A DNA stretch of 64,000 nucleotides from Taklimakanibacter lacteus (GCA_003576695.1 QOZQ01000002.1:62001-126000), one strand, 5' to 3'. Shown: positions 7,705 through 17,692, counted from the stretch's first letter. Program-made: numbers and translations. The notes: generated by a model from the sequence alone, not told the origin.

Positions 7705-8004
7705 CGTCATCCCGGCGAAAAACCGTTCTGTGAATTCACAAACGAAGTGCAGCACCCAAACACCGTCACCCCGGCGAAAGCCGGGGCCCCCTGAATAAGG
7801 GCAATCTGGGTGGTGCTGGTCACGCTTCACCAATATTGGCAATACGCGTCAGCACCACCCGGTTGATTCTAGAGCATGATCCGGAAAAGTGGATACCGGT
7901 TTTCCGGAAAAATCATGCGCAAACAAAAAGCTAGAGCGTGATGGCGACTCGACGAAAAGCCATCACGCTCTAGTCAGGGGGTCCCGGCTTTCGCCGGGAT
8001 GACG
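7705..8004. repeat. Palindromic repeat family A, copy 2, interrupted by family B
   Basis: Begins CGTCATCCCGGCGAAA and ends CGGCTTTCGCCGGGATGACG. Inside are GGGCCCCCTGA, CAGCACCACCCGGTTGATTCTAG and TCAGGGGGTCCCGG as in copies 1 and 3, but split at CTAG by a family-B element (7873-7969). An extra partial end (7705-7720) precedes the main one. It lies between two convergent operons (stops at 7695 and 8017), where it probably acts as a bidirectional transcription stop. Confidence 0.9.
7873..7969. repeat. Palindromic repeat family B, nested copy with flanking CTAG
   Basis: Two-hairpin element. Hairpin one runs from AGCATGATCCGGAAAAGTGG through ACCGGTTTTCCGG to ATCATGCGC. Hairpin two pairs AGAGCGTGATGG with CCATCACGCTCT. 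CTAG stands directly on both sides (7869-7872, 7970-7973). The uninterrupted family-A copy at 9868-9987 has a single CTAG (9899-9902) at the same place. Related copies: 6049-6106, 42909-43005, 55994-56013 and 60515-60575. Confidence 0.88.
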
Positions 8005-8016
8005 GATAAACGGCGG

Positions 8017-8913
8017 CTATTCCTTCACCGCGCCCGTCATCGACGACACATAGTGCTCGACGAAGAAGGAATAGAGGATGACGACCGGCAGCGATCCCAG
8101 AAGCGCGCCGGCCATCAGCGCGCCCCATTCATAGACGTCGCTGCGCACCAGCTCGGTCAGGACGCCGACCGGCACCGTCTTGTTCTCCGACGACTGGATG
8201 AAGGTCAGCGCATAGATGAATTCGTTCCACGACAGGGTGAAGGCGAAGATGCCGGCCGAGATCAGGCCCGGCACCGCGAGCGGCAGCACGATGCGGGTGA
8301 GGATCTGCCAGCGCGTGGCGCCGTCGATCAGCGCGCATTCCTCGAGCTCATAGGGGATGGAGCGGAAATAGCCCATCAGCAGCCAGGTGCAGAAGGGGAT
8401 GAGGAAGGTCGGATAGGTGAGGATCAAGGCGAAGCGCGTGTCATAGAGGCCGAGCTTGAACACCATGACGGCGAGCGGGATGAACAGGATCGAGGGCGGC
8501 ACCAGATAGGCGAGGAAGATGGCAAGCCCGACGCTGCGCGATCCCTTGAAGCGCAGGCGCTCGATCGCATAGGCCGCGAAGACCGAGGCGAGAAGCGACA
8601 GGAAGGTCGCCGCGACCGAGATGATGACGGTGTTGAGAAGCCAGCCCGGATAGGACGTGTCGAGCAGCAGATAGCGGATATGGTCGAGGGTCGGGCGCAC
8701 CACCCAGAACGGACTGTAGTTCTTGTAGTCGGTCAGCTCCTCATTCGGCTTGAAGGCGGTGATCGCCATCCAGTAGAACGGGAACAGCAGCACGAAGACG
8801 AAGATGGCGAGCGGCAGATAGACCGTCACCACCCGGCGCGGCAGGCGCTCCAGGTAGTTCATGCCGCCTTCATCGCCGGCGCGGGCGGTGGATGTCGCGG
8901 TATCGGCCATCAA
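8017..8913 (-). CDS. Sugar ABC transporter permease, MalG type
   Basis: Second inner-membrane permease of the complete sugar importer encoded from 12392 down to 8017; 298 residues. A first membrane segment is near residues 31-52 and five more follow. The cytoplasmic EAA loop reads EECALIDGATRWQILTRIVLP (about residues 190-210), as expected for the MalG side. The ATG at 8913 overlaps the stop of the MalF-type gene by 4 bp (ATGA); the next codon is also ATG. Last gene of its operon, followed by the composite repeat at 7705-8004. Confidence 0.92.
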   Translation of the reverse strand: MMADTATSTARAGDEGGMNYLERLPRRVVTVYLPLAIFVFVLLFPFYWMAITAFKPNEELTDYKNYSPFWVVRPTLDHIRYLLLDTSYPGWLLNTVIISVAATFLSLLASVFAAYAIERLRFKGSRSVGLAIFLAYLVPPSILFIPLAVMVFKLGLYDTRFALILTYPTFLIPFCTWLLMGYFRSIPYELEECALIDGATRWQILTRIVLPLAVPGLISAGIFAFTLSWNEFIYALTFIQSSENKTVPVGVLTELVRSDVYEWGALMAGALLGSLPVVILYSFFVEHYVSSMTGAVKE

Positions 8914-9854
8914 TCGCTCCCGCCCTGCTGCCAGCGCCGCCGCTGCAATCCGAAATAGCTGAACAGGATGGCGGCGAGGAGGAATGGGATCATGGCGACG
9001 GCGATCGCCGCTCCCTCGCCGAGATTGCCGCCCGATATGCCGCGCTGGAAGCTCAGCGTCGCCATCAGATGCGTGGCATTCACCGGTCCGCCGCGGGTCA
9101 GCACATAGATGAGCTGGAAGTCGGTGAAGGTGAAGAGCACCGAGAAGGTCATCACGATGGCGATGATGGGGGTGAGCAGCGGGAAGGTCACGAAGCGGAA
9201 GCGCTGCCAGGATGTGGCGCCGTCAAGGGTCGCCGCCTCATAGAGCGAGGGCGAGATGGTCTGCAGGCCGGCGAGCAGCGTGATGGCGACGAAGGGAATG
9301 CCGCGCCACACATTGGCGGCGATCACCGAGGCGCGGGCGTTGGTGGGATCGCCCAGGAAATTGATCGGCCCGGTGATGAGGCCGAACTTTTGCAGCACAT
9401 AGGAGAGGATCGAGAACTGCGCGTCATATATCCACCAGAAGGCGATGGCCGAGAGAACCGTCGGCACCACCCAGGGAAGGAGCACGATGGCGCGGAAGAA
9501 GGCCTTGAAGGGCAGCTTCTCGTTGAGGAGCAGCGCCAGCCACAGGCCAAGTCCGAATTTCAGCAGCGAGGCGACGGTCGTATAGAGCAGAGTGTTGAAG
9601 ACCGAGAGCCAGAAGACGCTGTCATTCCAGAGATATTCGTAATTCTCGAGGCCGATGAAGATGCCGGGCCGCCCGGTGCGCTCGTCGGTGAAGCCGAGCC
9701 AGACGCCGAGCCCCAGCGGATAGGTGAGGAAGAGCAGCAGCAAAGTCGCCGCCGGCAAAAGGAAGATGAGGCCGAGCGCCATGCGGCTGTTCTCGATCCG
9801 CTGCAGCAAAGGCACGCTCTGCCGTGTCGATCCTATGGCTGTCGTATCGGCCAT
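8910..9854 (-). CDS. Sugar ABC transporter permease, MalF type
   Basis: First permease of the importer, 314 residues, six predicted membrane segments starting near residue 27. The EAA loop is YEAATLDGATSWQRFRFVTFP at about residues 212-232, ending in the PLLTPI motif. It pairs with the MalG-type protein, whose gene overlaps its stop. The start at 9854 is followed by a polar N terminus as usual. Its upstream gap to the binding-protein gene is occupied by a family-A palindromic repeat, so expression may be lower than that of the binding protein. Confidence 0.92.
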   Translation of the reverse strand: MADTTAIGSTRQSVPLLQRIENSRMALGLIFLLPAATLLLLFLTYPLGLGVWLGFTDERTGRPGIFIGLENYEYLWNDSVFWLSVFNTLLYTTVASLLKFGLGLWLALLLNEKLPFKAFFRAIVLLPWVVPTVLSAIAFWWIYDAQFSILSYVLQKFGLITGPINFLGDPTNARASVIAANVWRGIPFVAITLLAGLQTISPSLYEAATLDGATSWQRFRFVTFPLLTPIIAIVMTFSVLFTFTDFQLIYVLTRGGPVNATHLMATLSFQRGISGGNLGEGAAIAVAMIPFLLAAILFSYFGLQRRRWQQGGSD

Positions 9855-9867
9855 TTTCCTCTCTTTT

Positions 9868-9987
9868 CGTCATCCCGGCGAAAGCCGGGACCCCCTGACT
9901 AGAATCAACCGGGCGGCGCTGCCCGCGCTTCACCAATTTAAGGGGTCCCGGCTTTCGCCGGGATGACGTTCTTTCGCCGGGATGACG
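9868..9987. repeat. Palindromic repeat family A, copy 3 (uninterrupted)
   Basis: Compact intact copy: CGTCATCCCGGCGAAAGCCG at one end, CGGCTTTCGCCGGGATGACG at the other, then a second partial end CTTTCGCCGGGATGACGG. The core contains CCCCCTGACTAGAATCAACC with a single CTAG at 9899-9902, which marks it as the empty version of the site occupied at 7869-7973. It fills the gap between the binding-protein stop (9998) and the malF-type start (9854). Confidence 0.92.
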
Positions 9988-9997
9988 GTATTATTTG

Positions 9998-11308
9998 TCA
10001 CACCCGATAGTAGCGGTTGGCGCGCTTCTCGGCGCGTTCCATCGCCGCTTGTGGCGTCTGCTGGCCGGTCACGGCTTCCGCGAACATGTCGACCAGGACA
10101 TAATCCGCCATCACCGCGGCGGACGCATAGCCCAGGGGACCGGCATAGCCGTTGTTGCGCAGCGTCTCCGATGCCTTGGCATAAGGCGCATTGGCGGGGT
10201 CCGCCGTCCACATCGGATTGCTGGCGAAGGCTTTGAGCGTCTGGCAGCAATAGCCGCTCGACTTGGTGATCCACTCACTCATCTGCGCTTCCTCGAACAT
10301 GAATTGCAGATAGGCTTTCGCCGCATTGGGATATTTCGTGTATTTGAAGATGACGGCGGACGTGACCTGGAACAGTTCGGCCGCCTGGCCCACCGGACCG
10401 ATCGGCAGATTGGTGGTGCGGATGTCCTTGGCGATCTCGGCAAGCTTCGGGTCGTTCTTCGCCGAATAATAGGCCGAGATGCCATTGGCGATGACCGACA
10501 GCTCGCCCGCCAGGAAGGCGCGGTTGTTGTTCACATCGAGCCAGCCCTCGGTGCCGGGGATGAAGGTCTTGTAGAGCTCCATCGCATATTCGATGGCCTT
10601 CAGCGTCTCCGGGCTGTTGATGGTCACCATGCCCTTCTCGTCCACCATCTTGCCGCCATGGCTCCACAGCAGCCAATGCGCATAGTTGTTGCCGTCGCCC
10701 ACGCCATGGCCATGGGTGAAGCCGACCGGATGGCCGGTCTTCTGCAGCGCCTGGCACAATTCGAGGAACTTGTCGGTGGTCTTGGGGAATTCGGTGAAGC
10801 CAGCTTCCTTCACCCAGCTTTCGCGATAGACGATGGCATTGCCGATGGTGGCGAGCGGCAGGCCGACAAAGGCCCCGTCGCGTGTCGCATAGCTCTTCGG
10901 CCCGTCATACCAGCCGCCATATTTGTTGCCGAGATAATTGGCGAGGTCGCTGACATCGAGCAATTTGTCGGGATATTGATGCGGGTCGTCGAACCACACC
11001 AGCATCAGGTCGGGGCCTGAGCCGACATTGGCGGCGACCGCCGCCTTGGGGCGGATGTCCTCCCAGCTTTCCTTGTCGACACGCACCTCGACGCCCGTCG
11101 CCTCGGTGAATTTCTTGGTGTTGGCGAGCCACTGTTCCTCATCGCCCTTGACGAAGGGCGACCAGCGCAGGAGGCGCAGGCTGGCGCCGTCCTCGGGCTT
11201 GAAGGATAGCTCCTGGGCCCGGGCGCCTGAGCCGATGAGCGCCGGCGCCATGAGGCCGGCTGAAACCCCGGCGGTCGTCTTGAGCAAGTCGCGTCGTGTG
11301 AATCCCAT
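9998..11308 (-). CDS. Sugar ABC transporter substrate-binding protein (family 1)
   Basis: Periplasmic binding protein of the 8017-12392 importer, 436 residues. The N terminus is a twin-arginine signal (TRRDLLKTTAG, residues 4-14, hydrophobic stretch to GSGARA), so Tat export is likely. Mature features include LRLLRWSPFVKGDEEQW, the family-1 DLMLVWFDDPHQY strand region and a C-terminal PQAAMERAEKRANR helix. The ATG at 11308 is chosen because GGAGG lies just upstream and the Tat motif follows at once, although the frame stays open further upstream. It follows the ATPase gene (stop 11328) by 19 bp. Confidence 0.9.
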   Translation of the reverse strand: MGFTRRDLLKTTAGVSAGLMAPALIGSGARAQELSFKPEDGASLRLLRWSPFVKGDEEQWLANTKKFTEATGVEVRVDKESWEDIRPKAAVAANVGSGPDLMLVWFDDPHQYPDKLLDVSDLANYLGNKYGGWYDGPKSYATRDGAFVGLPLATIGNAIVYRESWVKEAGFTEFPKTTDKFLELCQALQKTGHPVGFTHGHGVGDGNNYAHWLLWSHGGKMVDEKGMVTINSPETLKAIEYAMELYKTFIPGTEGWLDVNNNRAFLAGELSVIANGISAYYSAKNDPKLAEIAKDIRTTNLPIGPVGQAAELFQVTSAVIFKYTKYPNAAKAYLQFMFEEAQMSEWITKSSGYCCQTLKAFASNPMWTADPANAPYAKASETLRNNGYAGPLGYASAAVMADYVLVDMFAEAVTGQQTPQAAMERAEKRANRYYRV

Positions 11309-11327
11309 CTTTTCCTCCTGACTTTGC

Positions 11328-12392
<1,065 letters not shown>

Positions 12393-12649
12393 GCTGCGGC
12401 GATCCTCCCATCCCGCACGCCGTTGATTTTTTTGCCTGACGTGCGAACCGCCAACGATACGAATGCCAGCCGATCACTGCAAGCCAAGATAGCCCTATTC
12501 GACAAAAGACTAATGGCCGCCGTCGGGTAAGACGAAGGCCCAAAAATCAGGCAACAGCGGCCGGTTGTCCCGGATCGCGACAGCTGGCTTGCTATTTAAC
12601 CGAATTGTATGACAAAAAGCTGCCGGCCTTGAAATGCGAGGATGAGAGA

Positions 12650-13642
12650 ATGCTGTTGTCCCAGGTGAGACATGAAGGCGCGGTCCGTGTCGTGGCGCGC
12701 GAGGCGGGGGCGCCCGGCCGGTTCGTCAAGGGTGCCTCCGGCGTCTATGAATTGGCGCTGGGAGCGGCCGGGAAGGGCATTTCGCTCGCCGAAGCGGTCA
12801 GGCAGCATGGTCTCGGCGACACGGTCGATCTCGAGCGCGCTTATGAAGAGGGGCGGCTCCTTGCCCCGATCACCCACCCAAGTCCCGCCAATCTGCATCT
12901 GACGGGCACTGGTCTCACCCATCTGGGCTCGGCCGCCACCCGCGACAGCATGCACAAGAATGTGATGGAGAAGGACAAGGAGACACTGACCGATTCCATG
13001 AAGATGTTCCGCATGGGGCTCGAGGGCGGCAAGCCCGCTTCAGGCAAGATCGGCGTGCAGCCGGAATGGTTCTACAAGGGCAATGGCGCCACCGCCACCG
13101 GGCCCGGCCAGCCGCTTCTCTCCCCGAGTTTCGCGCTTGACGGCGGCGAGGAGCCGGAGGTCGCCGGCATCTATGTCATTGCGAAGAACGGCAAGCCTTT
13201 CCGGATCGGCTTTGCGCTGTCGAATGAATTCTCCGACCATGTGACCGAGCGCATCAACTATCTCTTCCTCGCCCATTCGAAGCTGAGGCCCGCAAGCTTC
13301 GGCCCCGAGATCAGGGTCGGCGCCCCGCCCGAGGACATACGCGGCATGTCGCGCATCAAGCGGGGAGACCAGGTGATCTGGGAGAAGCCGTTCCTCTCCG
13401 GCGAAGCCAACATGTCCCACACTTTCGCCAATCTCGAGCATCATCACTTCAAATACGAGCTGTTCCGCCAGCCGGGCGATGTGCATGTGCATATGTTCGG
13501 CACCGCGACGCTGTCCTTCGCCGACGGCATCAAGCCGGAAGCGGGCGATGTCTTCGAGATCGACTGCGCCGATTTCGGCCTGCCTCTGCGCAATCCGCTC
13601 AAGATCGCCGCGGAGACGGCGGTGGAGATCGGGCAGCTGTGA
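12650..13642 (+). CDS. gguC: GguC/AraD1-family protein (FAH superfamily; putative 2-keto-3-deoxyarabinonate dehydratase)
   Basis: 330-residue member of the fumarylacetoacetate-hydrolase-like superfamily. It resembles GguC of Agrobacterium and AraD1 proteins proposed to dehydrate L-2-keto-3-deoxyarabinonate in non-phosphorylating pentose catabolism. Recognisable stretches are LHLTGTGLTHLGSAATRD (around residues 84-101), the acidic metal-site region ALSNEFSDHV, and GEANMSHTFANLEHHHF. The ATG at 12650 is chosen over one at 12605 because GAGAG precedes it and MLLSQVRHEG matches the family start. It is divergent from the sugar ABC operon, so it probably processes what that importer brings in. A sugar-acid dehydratase lies 28 kb away at 41157. 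Family assignment fairly sure; exact reaction unproven. Confidence 0.8.
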   Translation: MLLSQVRHEGAVRVVAREAGAPGRFVKGASGVYELALGAAGKGISLAEAVRQHGLGDTVDLERAYEEGRLLAPITHPSPANLHLTGTGLTHLGSAATRDSMHKNVMEKDKETLTDSMKMFRMGLEGGKPASGKIGVQPEWFYKGNGATATGPGQPLLSPSFALDGGEEPEVAGIYVIAKNGKPFRIGFALSNEFSDHVTERINYLFLAHSKLRPASFGPEIRVGAPPEDIRGMSRIKRGDQVIWEKPFLSGEANMSHTFANLEHHHFKYELFRQPGDVHVHMFGTATLSFADGIKPEAGDVFEIDCADFGLPLRNPLKIAAETAVEIGQL

Positions 13643-13654
13643 TCCCAGCCCGTC

Positions 13655-13680
13655 ATGGCCGCCGCCCTTGCGGCGGCCAT
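13655..13680. other. Strong GC hairpin downstream of gguC
   Basis: Perfect 11-bp arms ATGGCCGCCGC and GCGGCGGCCAT with a 4-nt loop, 12 bp after the stop codon. No T tract follows, so it is not a classical intrinsic terminator; it may be a REP-like mRNA-end element or act with Rho. Confidence 0.65.
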
Positions 13681-14136
13681 CCGGCCCTTCCATGCAACAG
13701 CTATAGGGTGTTGAGACTGGATGGCCCGGTCGAAGCCGCTCAAATTCCCCCTTGCAATTATGGGCAAGATCGTGAGATTTGGGAAAATCCATCTTGCAGA
13801 TGCGCCTTGAAATTGGGCGGAAGAGCCACTTCCATCTCATTGGTTTGATGCGTGGTGTGATTTCAGGTGTGGAGCCTAGGAAACTTTCGCAAAGCAGAAT
13901 GCTCCGCGCCGCTGGCGCGAAAATCCCTGTTATTCCCTATGGTTTTCCCTGTTTCAAATTGCCAACCCATTGATATTGCTCGATCGGGTATTTTTTTCCC
14001 CATTTTTCCCTGTAAATCCCTGTAATTCCCTGTATCCGTCTCCGATATGGCGAGACGGAGCCGAGGAATCGCTGCCTATCTTTGTCAATTGACCGCCTGT
14101 TTTTTCACCGGTGAACACGCGGAATCCATTACCGGT
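13681..14136. other. Gene-poor, AT-richer gap with repeated TCCCTGT
   Basis: No supportable gene. Between about 13919 and 14036 the heptamer TCCCTGT recurs (for example AATCCCTGTTATTCCCTA, TTTTCCCTGTTTC and, three times in succession, at 14006-14036), with a T-rich tract near 13990. Base composition differs clearly from flanking genes. It looks like the decayed end of a dispersed repeat rather than a regulatory leader. Confidence 0.6.
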
Positions 14137-14397
14137 TCACTTCGGCAGCCGGTTATGCTTGTCGGCGCGGAACTGCAGGATGAAGTAAGGCGGGATGCAG
14201 GCACCTTGCGAGATCTTGCCATACCAGCTCGCATCGGGCGCGCCGCAGGAATCGGGCGCCTGCTGGTCTGAGGCATCGGTGAGCGTGATGGCCTGAAGCG
14301 CCTTCACCGATTCGCCACGCTCGAGAGGATCGGCCTGCGCCGTCCTGGCCGGCATGACCGTCAGCGCAACAGCACAAAGAACACTCATCCAGCGCAT
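14137..14397 (-). CDS. Small secreted protein of unknown function
   Basis: 86 residues. MRWMSVLCAVALTVMPARTAQA looks like a signal peptide with an Ala-X-Ala end, leaving a mature chain of about 64 residues with two cysteines (DSCGAPD and GACIPP), which could form a disulfide in the periplasm. It has no family I recognise. The frame stays open upstream to 14481, but that part would precede the signal peptide and run towards the neighbouring BKACE gene, so I use the ATG at 14397. No convincing ribosome site is visible. Existence as a real gene is likely because signal peptide and tail are coherent, but it is not certain. Confidence 0.5.
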   Translation of the reverse strand: MRWMSVLCAVALTVMPARTAQADPLERGESVKALQAITLTDASDQQAPDSCGAPDASWYGKISQGACIPPYFILQFRADKHNRLPK

Positions 14398-14462
14398 GGA
14401 AGCCCGCCATTTCCCGTGGCGGCGATCTTGCCATCTGGCTGCGGCCAGGAAAAGCACACGAT

Positions 14463-15305
14463 CTAGGAGAGTGCCGCCCATTCCTCTCTGAGCGCCGGGG
14501 CAGTGAGGAGGCCCACGCCGCAGCGCCGCAGGATGTCGGCCGTCATGCCCACGAGTTCGGCATTGTTTCGTGCCGCCGTTCCATCGGGAAGCTCGAGATT
14601 GTTCTCGAAGCCGACGCGCACATGTCCGCCGAGCAAGGCGCCGAGGCTCACCGCTGCCGCTTCATGGCGGCCGAAAGCGCAGGTCGTCCAATGGCTGTAG
14701 CGCGGCAGGTCGGGGGCGAGAAAAGGGAGAAGGTCTCGCGGCTGCGACAATTGCCCCGGACTGTAGCGGCCAAGCACATAGAGGACCGGCACGTCCCGCC
14801 ACGGGATCATCCCGCGCTCGCGCATCGAGGCGAGACGCTTTGCCTCTTCGGGTGAATAGAGAATGATCTGCGGCATGACGCCTTCGCGTCGCAGCCAGAG
14901 CAGGAAGTCGGCGAACTCCGCTTCCGCTGCCGCATCAGGACAGAGCTCGCGCAAGGCAAGGGATGCGGCTTCGGGGCGGACGGCCCTGGTGACCGCCATT
15001 TGCTCGCCAGGTCGGTAGAGGTCAAGCGCTTCGGTGGTGATCTGGAGGATGAGCCGGTCACCCGTCACCGCTCTGATGGCGCCGAGCGCCTGGCGGTAGG
15101 CCTCGGCATCGAGCAGATGGCGCCCGTCTCTGCCGCGAACATGAAGATGCAGCATCGCGGCACCGGCGGCCAGACACTCCTCGGCGCAGCGCGCCAGCTC
15201 CGCAACGGTCAGGGGCAGCGCCGGATGATCGGATTTGCCGCGCCGGCCGCCATTGGGGGCATTGGTAATCGAAATGGACGGCAAGGCTTTGGGTTTATCG
15301 GCCAT
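14463..15305 (-). CDS. BKACE-family beta-keto acid cleavage enzyme (DUF849)
   Basis: 280-residue metal-dependent TIM-barrel enzyme. The family transfers an acetyl unit: a beta-keto acid plus acetyl-CoA gives acetoacetate and a new acyl-CoA. The signature opens the protein (TNAPNGGRR, residues 14-22; HPALPLT, 27-33). Metal ligands are expected at His53 and His55 (HLHVR) and the Glu of GFENN near residue 235. Start ATG at 15305 with GGGAGG upstream. It is divergent from an RpiR regulator that is followed by an aminotransferase and a TAXI-type transporter. This suggests that an amino compound is imported, deaminated to a beta-keto acid and cleaved here. The specific substrate is unknown. Confidence 0.88.
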   Translation of the reverse strand: MADKPKALPSISITNAPNGGRRGKSDHPALPLTVAELARCAEECLAAGAAMLHLHVRGRDGRHLLDAEAYRQALGAIRAVTGDRLILQITTEALDLYRPGEQMAVTRAVRPEAASLALRELCPDAAAEAEFADFLLWLRREGVMPQIILYSPEEAKRLASMRERGMIPWRDVPVLYVLGRYSPGQLSQPRDLLPFLAPDLPRYSHWTTCAFGRHEAAAVSLGALLGGHVRVGFENNLELPDGTAARNNAELVGMTADILRRCGVGLLTAPALREEWAALS

Positions 15306-15316
15306 CTATCCTCCCG

Positions 15317-15355
15317 ATGATTCATATGTATCATTATATTGTTCAAAGAAACAAT
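15317..15355. promoter_or_regulatory. Candidate operators between BKACE and rpiR-type genes
   Basis: Two inverted repeats in an AT-rich stretch: ATGAT-8-ATCAT (15317-15334) and ATTGTT-6-AACAAT (15338-15355). They lie in the 86-bp divergent gap and are likely binding sites for the adjacent RpiR-family protein; this is inferred from position and symmetry only. Confidence 0.45.
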
Positions 15356-15391
15356 CGTTGCAGCCTGTGCCGGCCGGTGCTATCCTGGGTT

Positions 15392-16282
15392 ATGGACCAA
15401 GGGCCGCTTTCCGCGCGTGTTGTGGAGCAGTTCGACGGCATGTCCGCCGAGCTTCAGGTGGCGGCGCGCTATGTCCTCGACCATCCGCGCGACGTGGCGT
15501 TGCTGTCGATGCGCGAGCAGGCCCGTAAAGCCGGCGTCCGCCCGGCGACGATGACGCGCTTTGCCAAGCGGATCGGTCTTTCCGGCTATGACGCCATTCG
15601 CGGCCTCTATGCCGATGCGTTGCGCGGCGGCTCGCTTGATTTCGCCAGCAAGGCCGGCGCGCAAGTGGCGAGCCAGAAGCTGCGCGGCGACAAGGCGCTT
15701 GCCGTCGAGATGCTGGGAACGTTGCAGGATCAGCTTGCCCGCCTGGCGAGCCCTGAGGCGCTCGAGCGTCTGATCAAGGCGGCAGACCTTCTGACGGCTT
15801 CGCGCCGGATCTACTGCCTCGGCCTGCGCTCGAGCCACCCGGTCGCCTGGCAGGCGCATTATATTCTGTCCTTCTTCGATGATCGCAGCGTGTTCCTGGA
15901 TGCGCTGGCCGGCGTCGGCGCCGACCAGCTGCGCGGTGCCTGCAGCGAAGATGTCCTGCTGGTGGCAAGCGTTGCCCCCTATACGCGCGCAACTGTCGAA
16001 ATCGCGCAATATGCGGCATCGCTGGGCGTCACGGTGATCGCCATTACCGACAGTGAAGTGGCGCCGCTGGCACAGCTTGCCGAATGCGCCCTCATCGTCG
16101 CGACCGAAAGCCAGTCCTTCTTTCATACGATGTCGCCCGCCTTCGTCATGGCGGAGATTCTCACCGCGCTGGTGGCCGGTCGCGGCGGCAATGCGGCGCT
16201 GAACGTGGTTCGCCAGATGGAGCGCCAGCTGATCGCGCTCGACGTTCATGTGAAGCCGCGCATGACGAGATCCGCGACATGA
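15392..16282 (+). CDS. RpiR-family transcriptional regulator (HTH + SIS)
   Basis: 296-residue regulator. Residues 1-80 form the RpiR helix-turn-helix domain (LSMREQARKAGVRPATMTRFAKRIGLSGYDAIR region). Residues about 120-260 form a SIS sugar-isomerase-like ligand domain (IYCLGLRSSHPVAWQ, VLLVASVAPYTRATVEIAQYA, VIAITDSEVAPLAQ). Start ATG at 15392 gives MDQGPLSARV. An in-frame start 75 bp upstream would add residues unlike the family and overlap the candidate operator. Its stop overlaps the aminotransferase start (ATGA), so regulator and catabolic genes are cotranscribed. Effector probably a phosphorylated or amino metabolite of the pathway. Confidence 0.88.
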   Translation: MDQGPLSARVVEQFDGMSAELQVAARYVLDHPRDVALLSMREQARKAGVRPATMTRFAKRIGLSGYDAIRGLYADALRGGSLDFASKAGAQVASQKLRGDKALAVEMLGTLQDQLARLASPEALERLIKAADLLTASRRIYCLGLRSSHPVAWQAHYILSFFDDRSVFLDALAGVGADQLRGACSEDVLLVASVAPYTRATVEIAQYAASLGVTVIAITDSEVAPLAQLAECALIVATESQSFFHTMSPAFVMAEILTALVAGRGGNAALNVVRQMERQLIALDVHVKPRMTRSAT

Positions 16283-17625
16283 CTCATCTGTTGCACCGCC
16301 GCATTCACGAGCACTTGCCGGTGGCGGTTTCCGGCAAGGGCATCGAGATCATCGATGCGGATGGCCGGCGCTATATCGACGCGTCGGGTGGTGCCGCGGT
16401 GTCCTGTCTCGGCCACGGCGATGAAGATGTCCTCGCCGCAATGCGCGCGCAGATGGATAAGATCGCCTATGCCCATACCGGGTTCTTCACGACCGATGTC
16501 GCTGAACGCCTGGCCGATCGTCTGGTCGCCGATGCGCCATCGGGTCTCGATCACGTCTATCTGGTCAGTGGCGGCTCGGAGGCGGTCGAGGCGGCGCTGA
16601 AGATGGCGCGACAGTATTTCGTCGAAAAGGGTGAGCCGCAGCGCCGCCACATCATCGCGCGGCGGCAGAGCTATCACGGCAATACGCTGGGAGCGCTGGC
16701 CGCCGGCGGCAATGAATGGCGCAGGACCCAGTTCGCGCCGCTCCTGATCGACACCCACCATATCGATCCCTGCTACGCCTATCGTCACCAGGCCCCGGGC
16801 GAGAGCGATGCGGACTATGGCCTGCGCGCCGCACAGGCGCTCGAGCGCAAGATCGACGAGCTCGGACCTTCGAATGTGATGGCCTTCATCGCCGAGACGG
16901 TGGTCGGCGCCACGGCGGGCGCCGTGCCGCCGGTGGGCGATTACTTCAAGCATATTCGCGCCATCTGCGACCGCCACGGCGTGCTCCTGATCCTCGATGA
17001 AGTCATGTGCGGCATGGGCCGTACCGGAACGCTGCATGCCTGCGAGCAGGAAGGCGTCGTGCCGGATCTCCTCACCATGGCGAAAGGCCTGGGTGGCGGC
17101 TATCAGCCGATCGGCGCGGTGCTTCTCGGCCGCCATATCTTCGAGAGCTTCGCCAGGGGTTCGGGTCTCTTTCAACATGGCCACACTTATATGGGCCATC
17201 CGATGGCCGCTGCCGCCGCGCTCGCCGTGCAGGAGATCATCGGCCGCGATCGGCTGCTCGACAATGTCAAGGTGATGGGGCGTCATCTCGAGCGCCGGCT
17301 CGGGGAGCGCTTCGCCAATCACCATCATGTCGGCGACATCAGGGGGCGCGGCCTGTTCCGCGGCATCGAGCTGGTCGCCGATCGTGCCGGCAAGGAGCCT
17401 TTCGCGCCAAACCTCAAAGTGAATGCGGCAGTCAAGCGCGAAGCTTTGGCGCGCGGCTTGATCGTCTATCCGATGGGTGGCACGATCGACGGCGCGCGGG
17501 GCGACCATGTTCTGGTGGCGCCGCCCTTCATTGTTGACGCAGCGTCGGTCGATGCGATCGTCGAACGTCTGGGAGATGCCGTCGATGCTGCGATCGGCAA
17601 GCTCGCAACCCGCAATGTCGCATGA
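16279..17625 (+). CDS. Class III PLP-dependent aminotransferase
   Basis: 448-residue fold-type I aminotransferase of the omega-amino-acid/acetylornithine class. Features: the cofactor region [23 protein letters not shown] for PLP phosphate contact, [14 protein letters not shown] with the Asp that contacts the pyridine nitrogen, and MAKGLGGGY with the Schiff-base lysine near residue 278. GVVPDLL is also typical. It starts inside the regulator stop codon. With the BKACE gene and the importer downstream, it probably converts an imported beta- or omega-amino acid to a keto acid that BKACE cleaves. Amino-donor specificity cannot be read from sequence. Confidence 0.9.
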   Translation: MTHLLHRRIHEHLPVAVSGKGIEIIDADGRRYIDASGGAAVSCLGHGDEDVLAAMRAQMDKIAYAHTGFFTTDVAERLADRLVADAPSGLDHVYLVSGGSEAVEAALKMARQYFVEKGEPQRRHIIARRQSYHGNTLGALAAGGNEWRRTQFAPLLIDTHHIDPCYAYRHQAPGESDADYGLRAAQALERKIDELGPSNVMAFIAETVVGATAGAVPPVGDYFKHIRAICDRHGVLLILDEVMCGMGRTGTLHACEQEGVVPDLLTMAKGLGGGYQPIGAVLLGRHIFESFARGSGLFQHGHTYMGHPMAAAAALAVQEIIGRDRLLDNVKVMGRHLERRLGERFANHHHVGDIRGRGLFRGIELVADRAGKEPFAPNLKVNAAVKREALARGLIVYPMGGTIDGARGDHVLVAPPFIVDAASVDAIVERLGDAVDAAIGKLATRNVA

Positions 17626-17692
17626 AATAATCCGGCACGAAGCCCGTATCATGCAGGTAGCCCGCGTTGGACAACGACAAGGAGGAAAGCAG

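Noticed and set aside
13655-13680. Intrinsic terminator after gguC
   Set aside because: The hairpin is strong but no T tract follows it on either strand.
13040-13840. Minus-strand open frame spanning the gguC 3' end and the following gap
   Set aside because: Most of it is antisense to the gguC gene and the remainder runs into decayed repeat-like sequence; no domain, signal peptide or ribosome site supports it.
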